This document shows, one piece after another, positions 8,738 through 17,508 of a stretch of DNA of 64,000 nucleotides. The notes under the pieces were generated by a model. That model ran no database searches. It worked only from the letters and a program-made list of their open reading frames with translations, and was not told where the DNA came from. The position numbers and the translations under genes were made by a program. Source of the DNA: Fibrobacter sp. UBA7003 (GTDB lineage Bacteria; Fibrobacterota; Fibrobacteria; Fibrobacterales; Fibrobacteraceae); contig DJXN01000010.1 in the NCBI GenBank assembly GCA_002449765.1, positions 62,001 to 126,000 on the forward strand, read 5' to 3'. Numbering within the stretch: position 1 is the first letter of the stretch; the number at the start of each line of letters is the position of its first letter.

Positions 8738-9399
8738 GTAAAGGATATTTCGTCACAGCCACCGGAACGGATGTCGGCAAGACCTTTATCACCGCCCTTC
8801 TCGTTAAAAAGTGGCGCGATTTCGGCATCGATGCGGGCTACTACAAGGCCGCCCTCAGCGGCGCAGAACTCCGCGACGGCAAATGGGTCGCCGGTGACGC
8901 CGACTATGTGAAAAACATTGCAAATCTTCCCGATACGCAAGAACAGCTCGTGAGCTACATCTATAAAGAAGCCGTCTCGCCACATCTCGCCGCCCGCAAA
9001 GAAGGCAACCCCGTAGAACTTTCGAAAGTCCAGGCTGATTTTGAAGCGGCTTGCGCTCGCCATGAATTCATTTTTGCCGAAGGCAGCGGGGGAATCATTT
9101 GCCCCATCCGCTACGATGATCAGAAAATTTTCCTCGTCGATATCATGAAGACGCTGGGCCTTCCGCTGCTTGTCGTAACGACGGCGGCCCTCGGCTCCAT
9201 TAACGCTTGCGTGCTCACCGTAGAATACGCCCGTAGCCGCGGCCTTGATGTTCGCGGACTCATCGTGAACCGCTATGGTTGTAGCGGCAACCTGGAAATG
9301 GAAGACGACAACATCCGCATGATGCAGGATTTGACAGGTCTCGAAATCCTTGCAAAAGTGAAAGACGGCGACACCGATTTAGGTGTGCAGCCGTTTTAG
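8734..9399 (+). CDS. bioD: Dethiobiotin synthetase
   Basis: The 221-aa ATP-dependent carboxylase converts DAPA to dethiobiotin. The P-loop ATGTDVGKTF is at residues 8-17, followed by GYYKAALSG and the EGSGGIICPI motif. GLIVNRYG is near the end. The ATG at 8734 has AAGGAG five bases upstream. It closes the operon; bioB, needed for the last step, is not in this window. The convergent downstream gene begins only 9 bases later on the other strand, and I see no terminator between them. Confidence 0.93.
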   Translation: MSKGYFVTATGTDVGKTFITALLVKKWRDFGIDAGYYKAALSGAELRDGKWVAGDADYVKNIANLPDTQEQLVSYIYKEAVSPHLAARKEGNPVELSKVQADFEAACARHEFIFAEGSGGIICPIRYDDQKIFLVDIMKTLGLPLLVVTTAALGSINACVLTVEYARSRGLDVRGLIVNRYGCSGNLEMEDDNIRMMQDLTGLEILAKVKDGDTDLGVQPF

Positions 9400-9408
9400 T
9401 CTGGTGGT

Positions 9409-10806
9409 TTATTTTACGATAACGTTCGCTTCGAATCGGATCCCGTTGCCGCGAATGATTGCAACGTATCGTCCTGCAGAAAGGTTGTCAAATCTTACTG
9501 CTCCATAAGATGTTTTGCTTTGGGCAAGAACTTGACCTAATGGCGAAATCAAGATAATGTCAACGGAATGGCCGATTGTATTGATGATGATGCTTTTGCC
9601 CTCCGAATAAATGTGGGGGAGGGAAAGGCTTCTTTTTTGCGAAGCAAGGCTGTTTGAGGAATCGCCAGAAACAATTCCAGAAGAATCCTGTTTGGAACTG
9701 TCTGCTTTCGTCGTGTCGCCCGCGGCGTACAGCGGGGCGAGCGCTTCGGCCCACAGGTGGTGCATCGCCTGCCCGCCCTTCTTGTCGCCGTTCGGGTGAA
9801 CGCCGTCGCTCGCGAGCTGTTCCGGATGTTCTTTGAAGTAGGCGAAAAAGTCGGGACCCTTCGGGAGGTTGTTTTCTTCGGTCAGCTTGTCGACAGCCTC
9901 GAGGAATGCGGGGTTCACCTGCCAGCCCGCCTTGGAAGAATCTGTCGCGATGATGCGGGCGATAATCGGGGTGATTCCGTGCGCCTTCGCCGAATCGATA
10001 ATCGTCTGCATGTTCTTTTTGTATGTGGCGAGGTTCCAGTCACCACCACCCCAGGCATCGTTCGTGCCCATCTCGATGGCCCAGAACTTCACGTTGCCTG
10101 CGTACTCCAGGTATTCGCCCAAGTGCTCGACGACCTCGGAACTGTTGATGCAGCCGATGCCTCCGCGGAGCATGGCGGGCGTGTATTCCGGGAACTTCGC
10201 GTGAATGATTTGCGCCGTCGTGGAGTCGGTATCCTGCTGCTTGATTCCCATCTGGCTGATGCTTGTGCCCATGAAGAACCACGTGTCGGTACCACCCGCG
10301 CTCATGTCGAATGCCTCGATTTCGAGAATCTGGCCCACGTCGCCTTCACTCACGAACTTGAACCACGACTTTCCCGCAAATTCGATGTCGACGCCGCGCG
10401 CCATTACGGGATTGTTCTTGACGCTTGCCGCCTCGACCCAGTCGCCGTCTTTGCCGTCGGTGGAATTCGCGGAGGTCAAAATCTTGAAATTCGAAAGCGC
10501 GACGCCGCTATGCCCGCAGCCGCTCGTAAAGTCGGTAGCCCAGGCGCAATCGCCGAACGATTCCCAGTTGATTCGCAGTTTCGTGGGACCTTCGCCCACG
10601 TTCAGCGCGATTTCCTTGGCGTTACTGCTCTTCCAGTTCGTCAGGTAACCGTCTGTTAAATAATCGGTCGTTGCCGCCCCCGTATGTGCCGGCAAACCGC
10701 CAGAAACCAACTTGTTCGGGACTATGGCGTTTGCCAAACCAACCCAGAAAAACACAGTAGAGGCGACAACGACTTTTTTGTTCATGTATCCCATACACAC
10801 ATCCAT
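9409..10806 (-). CDS. Secreted SGNH/GDSL-type carbohydrate esterase with C-terminal sorting-like domain
   Basis: About 465 aa. A signal peptide (MNKKVVVASTVFFWVGLANA) is followed by a beta-rich region resembling the jelly-roll part of CE2/CE3-like esterases. The SGNH hydrolase domain follows, with a nucleophile block WFFMGTSISQMG in place of the classical GDSL, EMGTNDAWGGG (block III) and SDGVHPNGDKKG (block V, Asp-His). A Ser-rich linker leads to a roughly 70-residue C-terminal beta domain (VDIILISPLGQVLAQ...LSAGRYVAII) like type IX secretion sorting domains. Starts at 10806, 10794 and 10785 are all possible; the last gives the cleanest signal peptide. Likely deacetylates plant polysaccharide beside the GH26 mannanase. 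Confidence 0.8.
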   Translation of the reverse strand: MDVCMGYMNKKVVVASTVFFWVGLANAIVPNKLVSGGLPAHTGAATTDYLTDGYLTNWKSSNAKEIALNVGEGPTKLRINWESFGDCAWATDFTSGCGHSGVALSNFKILTSANSTDGKDGDWVEAASVKNNPVMARGVDIEFAGKSWFKFVSEGDVGQILEIEAFDMSAGGTDTWFFMGTSISQMGIKQQDTDSTTAQIIHAKFPEYTPAMLRGGIGCINSSEVVEHLGEYLEYAGNVKFWAIEMGTNDAWGGGDWNLATYKKNMQTIIDSAKAHGITPIIARIIATDSSKAGWQVNPAFLEAVDKLTEENNLPKGPDFFAYFKEHPEQLASDGVHPNGDKKGGQAMHHLWAEALAPLYAAGDTTKADSSKQDSSGIVSGDSSNSLASQKRSLSLPHIYSEGKSIIINTIGHSVDIILISPLGQVLAQSKTSYGAVRFDNLSAGRYVAIIRGNGIRFEANVIVK

Positions 10807-10819
10807 TTTTTTTGTCCAG

Positions 10820-12496
10820 TTATTTCTTGAGGTAAAGCGTATTCACGACGTGGCCCTGCACCTGCTTGCGGATGACGTAGCGGCCCTGCGGAAGCCCCTG
10901 CGTAGTGAGTCCCACGTAGTGGCCGTTCATGTCGAAAATTCCGATGGTGGTTGCCGTCCCGAGCAGGCGCGGTGCGGTCGCGATGCGGGTCGTGCCGGAG
11001 TCGGGAGGCGTTACTGTCGTATCGGGAGTGACGTCCGCCGTGTAGTTGTCCCAGCCGGGCATGTCCTCGAGAGAAAGGACTCGTTCGTCGTCCATGTTGC
11101 TCTTCCACACGGCGTCCTTCGTCTGGCCGGGCCAGGTTCCGCTCCAGGTGCTATACCACGGCATCCACCAGCTCCATACCGCTTCGTCGGTATGCATGTT
11201 GTTCACGTCGGGGATAGGCCCGTTTTCGCTGAGTGCGAGAATCTTCGTGCCGTTCGATGCGCTCTTGAACTTGTCGAAGGCGCTTGCGTTGCTGGAATGG
11301 TCGTTTGCGCTGTTGTAGATGTCGATGGAGAGCACGTCGTAATATTCGCTGCCCGGATTCCAGGAGGTGACGGTACTCCCTTCGGGGTTGAACACCCAGA
11401 TCATGTTCTTCACGCCCTTGACTTTCACCATGCGGTCATAGACAAGGCGATAGAGGGCGGCGAACTGGTCGCCCGAATTGATGCTCCACCAGAACCATTT
11501 GCCGCCCGCTTCGTGCAGGGGGCGGAAAATGCCCGCCACGCCTTCTTTCTGCAGTTCGAGGAAGTAGTCGGCGATGTGGTCGATGTCGGCGATGATTCCC
11601 TTGTAGGCTGCACTTTCGGTGTTCCATTCGGTAGTGCCGGCCTTGAATCCGGTCGCGAAATCGAAGGTCGTGTATCCCTGGCCGTTGTCTGCGCCCTGGA
11701 TATAGAACGCGTCATCCTTGTCGAGCGGGTCTTTCCAGTGCCAGGTGAATGCGGGAATGCCGCCAGCCTTCCAGAGGCCCTTTGCAATGGATATCGCCTT
11801 GTTGGTGTATTCCATATTCCAGCTTTGCGATGCACTCGGACCTGTTGCGAAAAGGAAGTCGAGGCCGACAAGTACCGGGTACTTGCCCGTGCGCGTGTAG
11901 ATGTACTTCACGTCGTCGTGGGTCTTGAAGTCGGCGCCCAGGGTGTATCCGCTCATGTCGCCGGTCATGATGCCGCTAATCGTTTTTTTGCCGAAGTTCT
12001 CGCGCAAGAAACTGTAGAGCTTCACGGCGCTTTCGGTCGCGTTCGGGGTGACCGGGGTCGCGGAGAGCTTGAAGGGGGAGGATTCGTAGGGTTCCACGTC
12101 GATATAGTCCACGCTGATCCAGCCCCAGTACTTTTCGAGTGAGATGGTGTTCGTGCCCGCCTTGAGCGTGACGACGGTCGAGACGTCGGACCAGTTGGAG
12201 GTGCCCTCGAAGTCGACGGTACCCGAGGTGGCGCCGTTGACCACGATGTAGTTCGCCTTGAAATCGCCCGCCTTGTAGCGGATGGTCACCTGGTACTTGC
12301 CCGCCTTTTCTGCGGTGACGCCCGCGAAGGTGATGTTGCCTTCCTGCATGTCGGCGTAACCCGTGCCCGAGACGCCCGAGGCGTTGACATTTTTGGCACC
12401 TCCGGAGAGCGTTGCCGATTCCGCCTCGTACTTGGTGGCAAATGCCGCCGTCGAGACGCACAGACCGAGAATTGCGAATTTAAGGCCGATATTCAT
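10820..12496 (-). CDS. Secreted GH26 endo-beta-mannanase with N-terminal CBM and C-terminal sorting-like domain
   Basis: The 558-aa enzyme has a signal peptide and then a CBM6/CBM35-like module (KYEAESATLSGGAKNV...ISVDYIDVEPY, roughly residues 22-150). The GH26 catalytic domain follows, with GIMTGDMSGY, IPAFTWHWKDPLD, FRPLHEAGGKWFWWS (acid/base Glu) and ILALSENGPIPD (nucleophile Glu). A Thr/Pro-rich linker precedes a C-terminal domain (IGIFDMNGHYVGLTTQGL...YVIRKQV) of the sorting type. It would hydrolyse mannan outside the cell. The start at 12496 has AAGGAG five bases upstream; the extension to 12583 is rejected. It lies 14 bases before the esterase gene and both probably share a transcript. 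Confidence 0.92.
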   Translation of the reverse strand: MNIGLKFAILGLCVSTAAFATKYEAESATLSGGAKNVNASGVSGTGYADMQEGNITFAGVTAEKAGKYQVTIRYKAGDFKANYIVVNGATSGTVDFEGTSNWSDVSTVVTLKAGTNTISLEKYWGWISVDYIDVEPYESSPFKLSATPVTPNATESAVKLYSFLRENFGKKTISGIMTGDMSGYTLGADFKTHDDVKYIYTRTGKYPVLVGLDFLFATGPSASQSWNMEYTNKAISIAKGLWKAGGIPAFTWHWKDPLDKDDAFYIQGADNGQGYTTFDFATGFKAGTTEWNTESAAYKGIIADIDHIADYFLELQKEGVAGIFRPLHEAGGKWFWWSINSGDQFAALYRLVYDRMVKVKGVKNMIWVFNPEGSTVTSWNPGSEYYDVLSIDIYNSANDHSSNASAFDKFKSASNGTKILALSENGPIPDVNNMHTDEAVWSWWMPWYSTWSGTWPGQTKDAVWKSNMDDERVLSLEDMPGWDNYTADVTPDTTVTPPDSGTTRIATAPRLLGTATTIGIFDMNGHYVGLTTQGLPQGRYVIRKQVQGHVVNTLYLKK

Positions 12497-12665
12497 TAGA
12501 ACTCCTTGGTTATACTGAATATACCTTGTTTTGCGGGTTGCCGCCAGCAAAATGTCCACGGGTGTGGACAAAAAAGTCAACATTGTTGTGAAAAAATTTA
12601 CAAATTGACCCGAAAAAATTGGAAATTTAATAGCGAGAAACTATATTTATACCGGCAGGCCCGCC

Positions 12666-13514
12666 ATGTTTTCGAAAAACAAGATCAACATATACGACTA
12701 TTCCGACTACCGCAAGTTTTTGCAGGAGTTCTACGAACTGGAAAAGTCGCTGGACCCGACGTTCAGCTACCGCGTGTTCGCCACTGCGGTCAATATGGAT
12801 GCGAGCCTCCTGGTAAAGATTTTGCAGGGCAAGCGCCACGTTTCGCCCAAGTGCATCGAGACGTTCGTGCAGTTCTTCCGCTTCAAGGAGGCGAAGGCGG
12901 AGTATTTCCGCGAGATGGTCGCCTACGGGAAGGCGAAAACCGACGAGCAGGTGCGCAAGCATTTCGAGACGCTGCAGAAGATGCGCCCTGCCGCCTGCCG
13001 CGAGCTGGACGAGGCCCGCTACCGCTATTTTCAGCAGTGGTTCTACCCGATGATACGTTCGGCCCTCGACGTGTTCGACTACCGCGGCCCGCAGGATGCC
13101 GCAAAGCTCGGCGAGAGCAGCGTCCCGAAACTCACCGCCACGCAGGTACAGGCCGCAGTAGACGCGCTGTTGCAGCTCGGGCTCGCGCATACCCGCAAGG
13201 ACGGCCGCGTGGTGCCTACCGAGGCCCACCTCAAGACGAAGGAACACTGGCTGAGCGCCTGCATCAGCGACTACCAGGCGAGCATTGCGGAACTTGCCCG
13301 CAAGTCCATCGCCGATACCCCCAAGGAAAAGCGCGATATCAGCACGCTCACGATGGCGCTCGACTCGAAACAGATTGAAAAAATCCGCGAAATCCTCGCC
13401 GAGACGCGAAAATCCATCGTAAATGTGGTCAATGCGATGCCTTCGCAAATTTGCGACAGCGTTTATCAGTTAAATTTCCAGTTGTTCCCGATGATGAAAA
13501 AGGAAGAACGATGA
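12666..13514 (+). CDS. TIGR02147-family protein (Fibrobacter paralogous regulator)
   Basis: The 282-aa protein matches the TIGR02147 family, known mainly from Fibrobacter. It has the opening IYDYSDYRKFLQEFYELEK, an HTH-like segment FATAVNMDASLLVKILQGKR, and a central region around RYRYFQQWFYPMIRSALD with FDYRGPQDAAKL. A second helical region with a winged-helix look (ATQVQAAVDALLQLGLA) follows. The C-terminal part resembles that of other members. These proteins are thought to be transcription regulators, but the target is unknown. It is divergent from the GH26 gene and overlaps the following lipoprotein gene by 4 bases, so control of this polysaccharide cluster is a reasonable inference. Confidence 0.88.
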   Translation: MFSKNKINIYDYSDYRKFLQEFYELEKSLDPTFSYRVFATAVNMDASLLVKILQGKRHVSPKCIETFVQFFRFKEAKAEYFREMVAYGKAKTDEQVRKHFETLQKMRPAACRELDEARYRYFQQWFYPMIRSALDVFDYRGPQDAAKLGESSVPKLTATQVQAAVDALLQLGLAHTRKDGRVVPTEAHLKTKEHWLSACISDYQASIAELARKSIADTPKEKRDISTLTMALDSKQIEKIREILAETRKSIVNVVNAMPSQICDSVYQLNFQLFPMMKKEER

Positions 13515-14659
13515 AAAGGGCTGTGGAGTGTTTAATATTGGGCGTGGCCTTGCTTGCCGGTTGTTCCGACAGCGGCTCCGAGACTGCAGGCGCCACGAGC
13601 GAGACGACGAACGGGATTGCCGTCGCGGTGTATGATGTAAATCGCGATCCGATTCCTCAGGCGCGTGTTACCTTGTATTCGAAGGCAGATTTTGCAGTAG
13701 TCAATAGTGCCGTCGCCAACGATTCGGGACTAGCCCACTTCGATTCGCTCGCAGAAGAATGTTCCAGCGGGAACTGCTTTGTCGAAGGTATCGCCGGGGC
13801 AGATTCCGCACTCATGAACTGGAGCGAATTCAAGCCCGCGGTTTCTGAAACCGAAATTGCAACGCAAATCGAGCTCGCCCCGTCGGCATCGCTCACGCTG
13901 CGTACGGGAGCGACGACTGACGAAGAGGTCTTTGAATTCCTGCGCTTGGAATCTACCCCCTACATGGCCTCGCGCTCCGGAAGCGATTACGTATTCGCTC
14001 ACGTCCCCGCAGGCATGTTCACCGTGGTCGCCGGAGATTCCGCTGTCGCCACGTTCTCGCTCGAAGCAGGAGCCGAAGCCGACACGCTCGTGAACGTTCC
14101 CGGAAAGACCCGCGAATTCGTCTTCGAGGATTTTGACGATGGCGACAGCCTGAACAACCTCGCGAAGACTTACAAGAACTACGGCTGGTACTATATCGCC
14201 TCGGGTACGGCAACCTGGATAAAGCCCGATTCTGCAGGCGGATTCGGCAGTGCCATCGTGGACGGTGACCGCGGGAAACATCTTTCCCTGCAGTTCGATT
14301 TGGGCGATTCCGGCTACGTGCTTCTCGGCACGCATCTCGGGCTCGACACGGGCTATTACGACCTGAGCGCGCTCACCGCCATCCGCATGAAGGTTCGCGG
14401 GGACTGCGATTTCAGTTTCGCGCTGGAACACTACAAGGATCTTGGCGACAATAACTTCCAGAAATCGCTCTGGCACGCGACTGCCGACACCGCCTGGAAG
14501 GAATTCGTGTTCAGGCCCGGCAGGGAAAAGCTAAATGCATCCGTGTACCAGGTGGAATGGAAAAATATCGCCCACGAAATCGGGTTCGTGAGCATCTTTG
14601 CCAGTAGCGGCAGTTTCCTCGAAATCGACGAAATCGTCTTTGAAGGCGTAGAATTCTAG
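13511..14659 (+). CDS. Lipoprotein with a CBM11/CBM30-like domain
   Basis: The 382-aa protein begins with a lipoprotein signal (lipobox LLAGC at about residues 13-17). A beta-sandwich region follows that looks like a carboxypeptidase-regulatory/SpaA-like repeat (GIAVAVYDVNRDPIPQARVT). The C-terminal half, from about residue 200, has FEDFDDGDSLNNL, IRMKVRGDCDFSFALEH and ISIF-like strands ending LEIDEIVFEG, matching the plan of CBM11/CBM30 modules also seen in the GH5 protein here. It probably displays a glycan-binding domain at the envelope. The start overlaps the TIGR02147 stop, a pairing common in this genus. Confidence 0.75.
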   Translation: MKRAVECLILGVALLAGCSDSGSETAGATSETTNGIAVAVYDVNRDPIPQARVTLYSKADFAVVNSAVANDSGLAHFDSLAEECSSGNCFVEGIAGADSALMNWSEFKPAVSETEIATQIELAPSASLTLRTGATTDEEVFEFLRLESTPYMASRSGSDYVFAHVPAGMFTVVAGDSAVATFSLEAGAEADTLVNVPGKTREFVFEDFDDGDSLNNLAKTYKNYGWYYIASGTATWIKPDSAGGFGSAIVDGDRGKHLSLQFDLGDSGYVLLGTHLGLDTGYYDLSALTAIRMKVRGDCDFSFALEHYKDLGDNNFQKSLWHATADTAWKEFVFRPGREKLNASVYQVEWKNIAHEIGFVSIFASSGSFLEIDEIVFEGVEF

Positions 14660-14666
14660 CTTCTGC

Positions 14667-15548
14667 CTATTCCTCCAGCACGTGCCGGAGCGTATCGAGG
14701 AAAAGTTCGCCTGCGCGCGTGAACTGCTGGCCCCGCCGCCAAATGATGTACATGTTGGTGGTGAGCTCGGGCATGAGCGGCCTGAAGCAAAGACGCGAAC
14801 TGCGGCTCGTATCCACCAGGCCGTCGAAAGTGAGCAGGTAGCCCGTGCCCTCCTTCGCAAGCACCGAACCGTTGTACGAAAGATCCAGACCCACAATCAC
14901 GTTCAGCTTCGAAATATCGTCGCCGAACCATTTCGGCAAATCCGCCACCATCGCCTGGCGCGACGCCAACAGCGGCTTGTCGAGCAAGTCCTTCGGCTCG
15001 ATGAAATCCCGCCTGGCCAAAGGGTCGTCGCGACGCATCACCACGCCCCAACGGTCCACCGAACGCACCGCAAGGCAGTTGTACTTTTCCAAATCAACGT
15101 TGTCTACAACCACCGCGAAATCGAAAATGCCCTTGTCCAGCTTTTCCAGGGCGCGCTCGCTGTCTCCCGAATATAAGTTGTACTTAATCTTCGGATAGTC
15201 GTCCCGGAGAATCCCGATGCACTTCGAAAGAAAATTCACGTTCCGCGATTCCGCGCAGGCAATGGCGATTTCACCCACCACCTCGTCTTCCTTCAGCGAC
15301 TTGAAATCCTGCACCGTCCTGTCCGCCATCGAAAGGATATCCTCCGCACGCTCCCGCAAGAGTTCCCCCGCAGGCGTCAGCCGAATCGCGTAATTCGTGC
15401 GCTCGAAAAGCTTCTCGCCCAGCTCCTCCTCCAACTCCTTGAGCTGGCGACTCACCGTCGGCTGCGTCACGCAAAGATTATCCGCCGCGCGCGAGACATT
15501 CCCCAACCGCGCCGCCTCCAGAAAATACCGCAAAACTCGAAGTTCCAT
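14667..15548 (-). CDS. LysR-family transcriptional regulator
   Basis: The 293-aa protein has the classical LysR N-terminal winged HTH (MELRVLRYFLEAARLGNVSRAADNLCVTQPTVSRQLKELEEELG), given here in shorter blocks: LRYFLEAARLGNVSRAA and CVTQPTVSRQLKELE. A substrate-binding domain follows from about residue 90. It is divergent from the flavodoxin-like and hydrolase genes, and a 17-bp palindrome in the shared spacer (15642-15658) is a likely binding site. The family normally activates the divergent gene and represses itself, with a small molecule as coinducer, here unknown. Confidence 0.92.
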   Translation of the reverse strand: MELRVLRYFLEAARLGNVSRAADNLCVTQPTVSRQLKELEEELGEKLFERTNYAIRLTPAGELLRERAEDILSMADRTVQDFKSLKEDEVVGEIAIACAESRNVNFLSKCIGILRDDYPKIKYNLYSGDSERALEKLDKGIFDFAVVVDNVDLEKYNCLAVRSVDRWGVVMRRDDPLARRDFIEPKDLLDKPLLASRQAMVADLPKWFGDDISKLNVIVGLDLSYNGSVLAKEGTGYLLTFDGLVDTSRSSRLCFRPLMPELTTNMYIIWRRGQQFTRAGELFLDTLRHVLEE

Positions 15549-15641
15549 ACCCGAAAACTAATAAAATTCAAGCCCCGCGGGTATGAAATTGTAAAAATAA
15601 TGCCCGGAAGGAATAACTAAGGCTTGTGAAAACTTATTTTC

Positions 15642-15658
15642 TATGCTTTACAAGCATA
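15642..15658. promoter_or_regulatory. Palindrome in LysR divergent spacer, candidate LysR box
   Basis: TATGCTT-TAC-AAGCATA is a perfect inverted repeat of 7+7 bases around a 3-base centre, fitting the T-N11-A pattern of LysR boxes. It lies between the LysR gene and the flavodoxin-like gene, 83 bases before the latter's start. Assignment rests on position and symmetry only. Confidence 0.5.
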
Positions 15659-15741
15659 TCTAGTTATGAAAACAAAGTATTTGCAATATCTGAAAAAAGA
15701 GGTATATTTGAACATGTAAAGACTTCAACCGAGAGGAACCT

Positions 15742-16281
15742 ATGAAAAAAGTATTGGTCTTGTCCAGCAGCTTGCGCAAGGGAAGCAACTCCGAAACCCT
15801 GGCGCAGGAGTTCGCGAAGGGTGCCGCCGAGGCGGGCAACAAGGTGGAATTAGAGTCGCTGCGCGGCAAGAAGATCGGTTTTTGCATGGGCTGCCTCGCT
15901 TGCCAGAAGAAGGGCAAGTGCGTCATCAAGGACGACGCTCCCGCCATCACCAAGAAGATGGAATCGGCTGATGTCATCGTGTTCGCGACGCCGATTTATT
16001 ATTACGAGATGAGCGGCCAGCTCAAGACGATGCTTGACCGCGCGAATTCCCTCTATTCCAGCGATTACAAGTTCCGCGAGATTTACCTGCTCACGTCTGC
16101 CGCCGACACCGACGCGAAGGCCATGAACATCGCAAAGCGCGGCATTGGCGGGTGGATTGCCTGCTTTGACGGCGTGAAGCTCAAGGGTGCCCTCTGCGCC
16201 ACGGGTGCCGAAAGCGCAGGCGACGTCAAGAAAAATTCTGCGCTCCTGAAAAAGGCGTTCGCCATGGGAAAAAAGGTTTAA
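15742..16281 (+). CDS. Flavodoxin-fold NAD(P)H-dependent oxidoreductase
   Basis: The 179-aa protein starts VLVLSSSLRKGSNSETLAQEF, the FMN-phosphate binding loop of the NADPH-dependent FMN reductase/flavodoxin family. It contains FCMGCLACQKKGKC, a Cys cluster typical of the iron-sulfur flavoprotein-like subgroup, and PIYYYEMSGQLKTMLDR, the usual FMN-site segment. It probably reduces quinones, flavins or related electrophiles in the cytoplasm. It is divergent from the LysR regulator and 17 bases upstream of an alpha/beta hydrolase with which it likely forms an operon. AGAGG five bases before the ATG supports the start. Confidence 0.88.
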   Translation: MKKVLVLSSSLRKGSNSETLAQEFAKGAAEAGNKVELESLRGKKIGFCMGCLACQKKGKCVIKDDAPAITKKMESADVIVFATPIYYYEMSGQLKTMLDRANSLYSSDYKFREIYLLTSAADTDAKAMNIAKRGIGGWIACFDGVKLKGALCATGAESAGDVKKNSALLKKAFAMGKKV

Positions 16282-16298
16282 CAACAAGGAGATAAATC

Positions 16299-17453
16299 AT
16301 GAAATCCAGATTCTTAAAAGCGGCGTTTGCCGTGGCTTCCGCATGCACCCTGATGGCGTGCACCCCCGCAACAGAAACTGCTCCCGCAGCACAACAGACA
16401 AAGGACGAAAATATGAACAAGCTCACGCTCACCGCCGAATGGGATAAGGTTTTCCCCAAGAGCGACAAGGTCGAACATTCTAAGGTCACTTTCAAGAACC
16501 ATTTTGGCATTGAACTCGCCGCCGATATGTTCGTGCCAAAGGACACGAGCCTCAAGGTGAACGGCAAGTTCCCCGCAATCGCAGTCTCGGGCCCGTTCGG
16601 TGCCGTCAAGGAACAGTCCAGCGGCCTTTACGCCCAGCAGATGGCGGAACGCGGATTCCTGACCATCGCATTCGACCCGAGCTTCACCGGCGAATCGGGT
16701 GGCGAACCGCGCTACATGAACAGCCCGGACATCAACACCGAAGACTTCATGGCGTCCGTAGATTTTCTCTCGACCCGCGACAACGTTGACCCGGAACGAA
16801 TCGGCATCATCGGCATTTGCGGCTGGGGCGGCATGGCGATCAACGCCGCCGGCATCGACACCCGCGTAAAGGCGACGGTCGCCTCGACCATGTACGACAT
16901 GAGCCGCGTAACCGCGAACGGCTACTTCGATTCCGCAAACAACGCCGACGCCCGTAACGAAGCCCGCAAGGCTCTGATGGCCCAGCGCACCAAGGATTTC
17001 AAGAACGGCACCTACGACTTGGCCGGCGGCGTGGTGGACCCGCTTCCGGACGACGCTCCTTACTTTGTCAAGGATTACTACGCCTACTACAAGACCCCAC
17101 GCGGCTACCACAAGCGTTCCCTCAACAGCAACAAGGGCTGGGCCGCTTCCGCAGGCACCTCGCTCATGAACACGAAACTCCTCGCATACGCCGACGAAAT
17201 CCGTAACCCGGTGCTCATCATCCACGGCGAAAAGGCCCATAGCCGCTACTTCGGCGAAGGCGCATTCGAAAAGATGACCGGCAAGAAGGCGAACGTCCCC
17301 GCAAAACTCGACGCCACCAAGAACTGGAGCAAGACCGTCGGCAACAAGGAACTCCTCGTCATCCCCGGAGCCTCCCACGTGGACCTCTACGACAACCTGG
17401 AAAAAATCCCCTTCGAAAAGCTGAACGAATTCTTCAAGGCGAACTTGAAGTAA
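16299..17453 (+). CDS. Alpha/beta-hydrolase-fold lipoprotein
   Basis: A 384-aa protein with a lipoprotein signal (CTLMAC lipobox). The hydrolase domain contains FGIELAADMFVPKD, a strand and oxyanion region FPAIAVSGPFGAVKEQSSG, and the nucleophile position GICGWGGMAINAAG, where the usual Ser of G-x-S-x-G is replaced by Trp within GCGWGG, as in some DLH-like members. VLIIHGEKAHSRYF and a final His in PGASHVDLYD complete the fold. It probably acts as an esterase or related hydrolase at the envelope. The replaced nucleophile makes the activity uncertain; Cys in GICG could serve, as in dienelactone hydrolase. Confidence 0.78.
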   Translation: MKSRFLKAAFAVASACTLMACTPATETAPAAQQTKDENMNKLTLTAEWDKVFPKSDKVEHSKVTFKNHFGIELAADMFVPKDTSLKVNGKFPAIAVSGPFGAVKEQSSGLYAQQMAERGFLTIAFDPSFTGESGGEPRYMNSPDINTEDFMASVDFLSTRDNVDPERIGIIGICGWGGMAINAAGIDTRVKATVASTMYDMSRVTANGYFDSANNADARNEARKALMAQRTKDFKNGTYDLAGGVVDPLPDDAPYFVKDYYAYYKTPRGYHKRSLNSNKGWAASAGTSLMNTKLLAYADEIRNPVLIIHGEKAHSRYFGEGAFEKMTGKKANVPAKLDATKNWSKTVGNKELLVIPGASHVDLYDNLEKIPFEKLNEFFKANLK

Positions 17454-17478
17454 GATCGAATTCAACAACATTAAGCGA

Positions 17479-17508
17479 AAAGCGGCCTGCAAATTGCGGG
17501 CCGCCTTT
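17479..17508. terminator. Bidirectional intrinsic terminator
   Basis: A GC-rich 9-bp stem (GCGGCCTGC with GCGGGCCGC) around the loop AAATT is preceded by AAAA and followed by CTTTTATA. It sits between the convergent hydrolase and ORF6N genes and can serve both. Confidence 0.8.

Noticed and set aside
10712..12142. 476-aa open frame on the plus strand
   Set aside because: It lies opposite the GH26 gene, has no domain and reflects codon bias of that gene.
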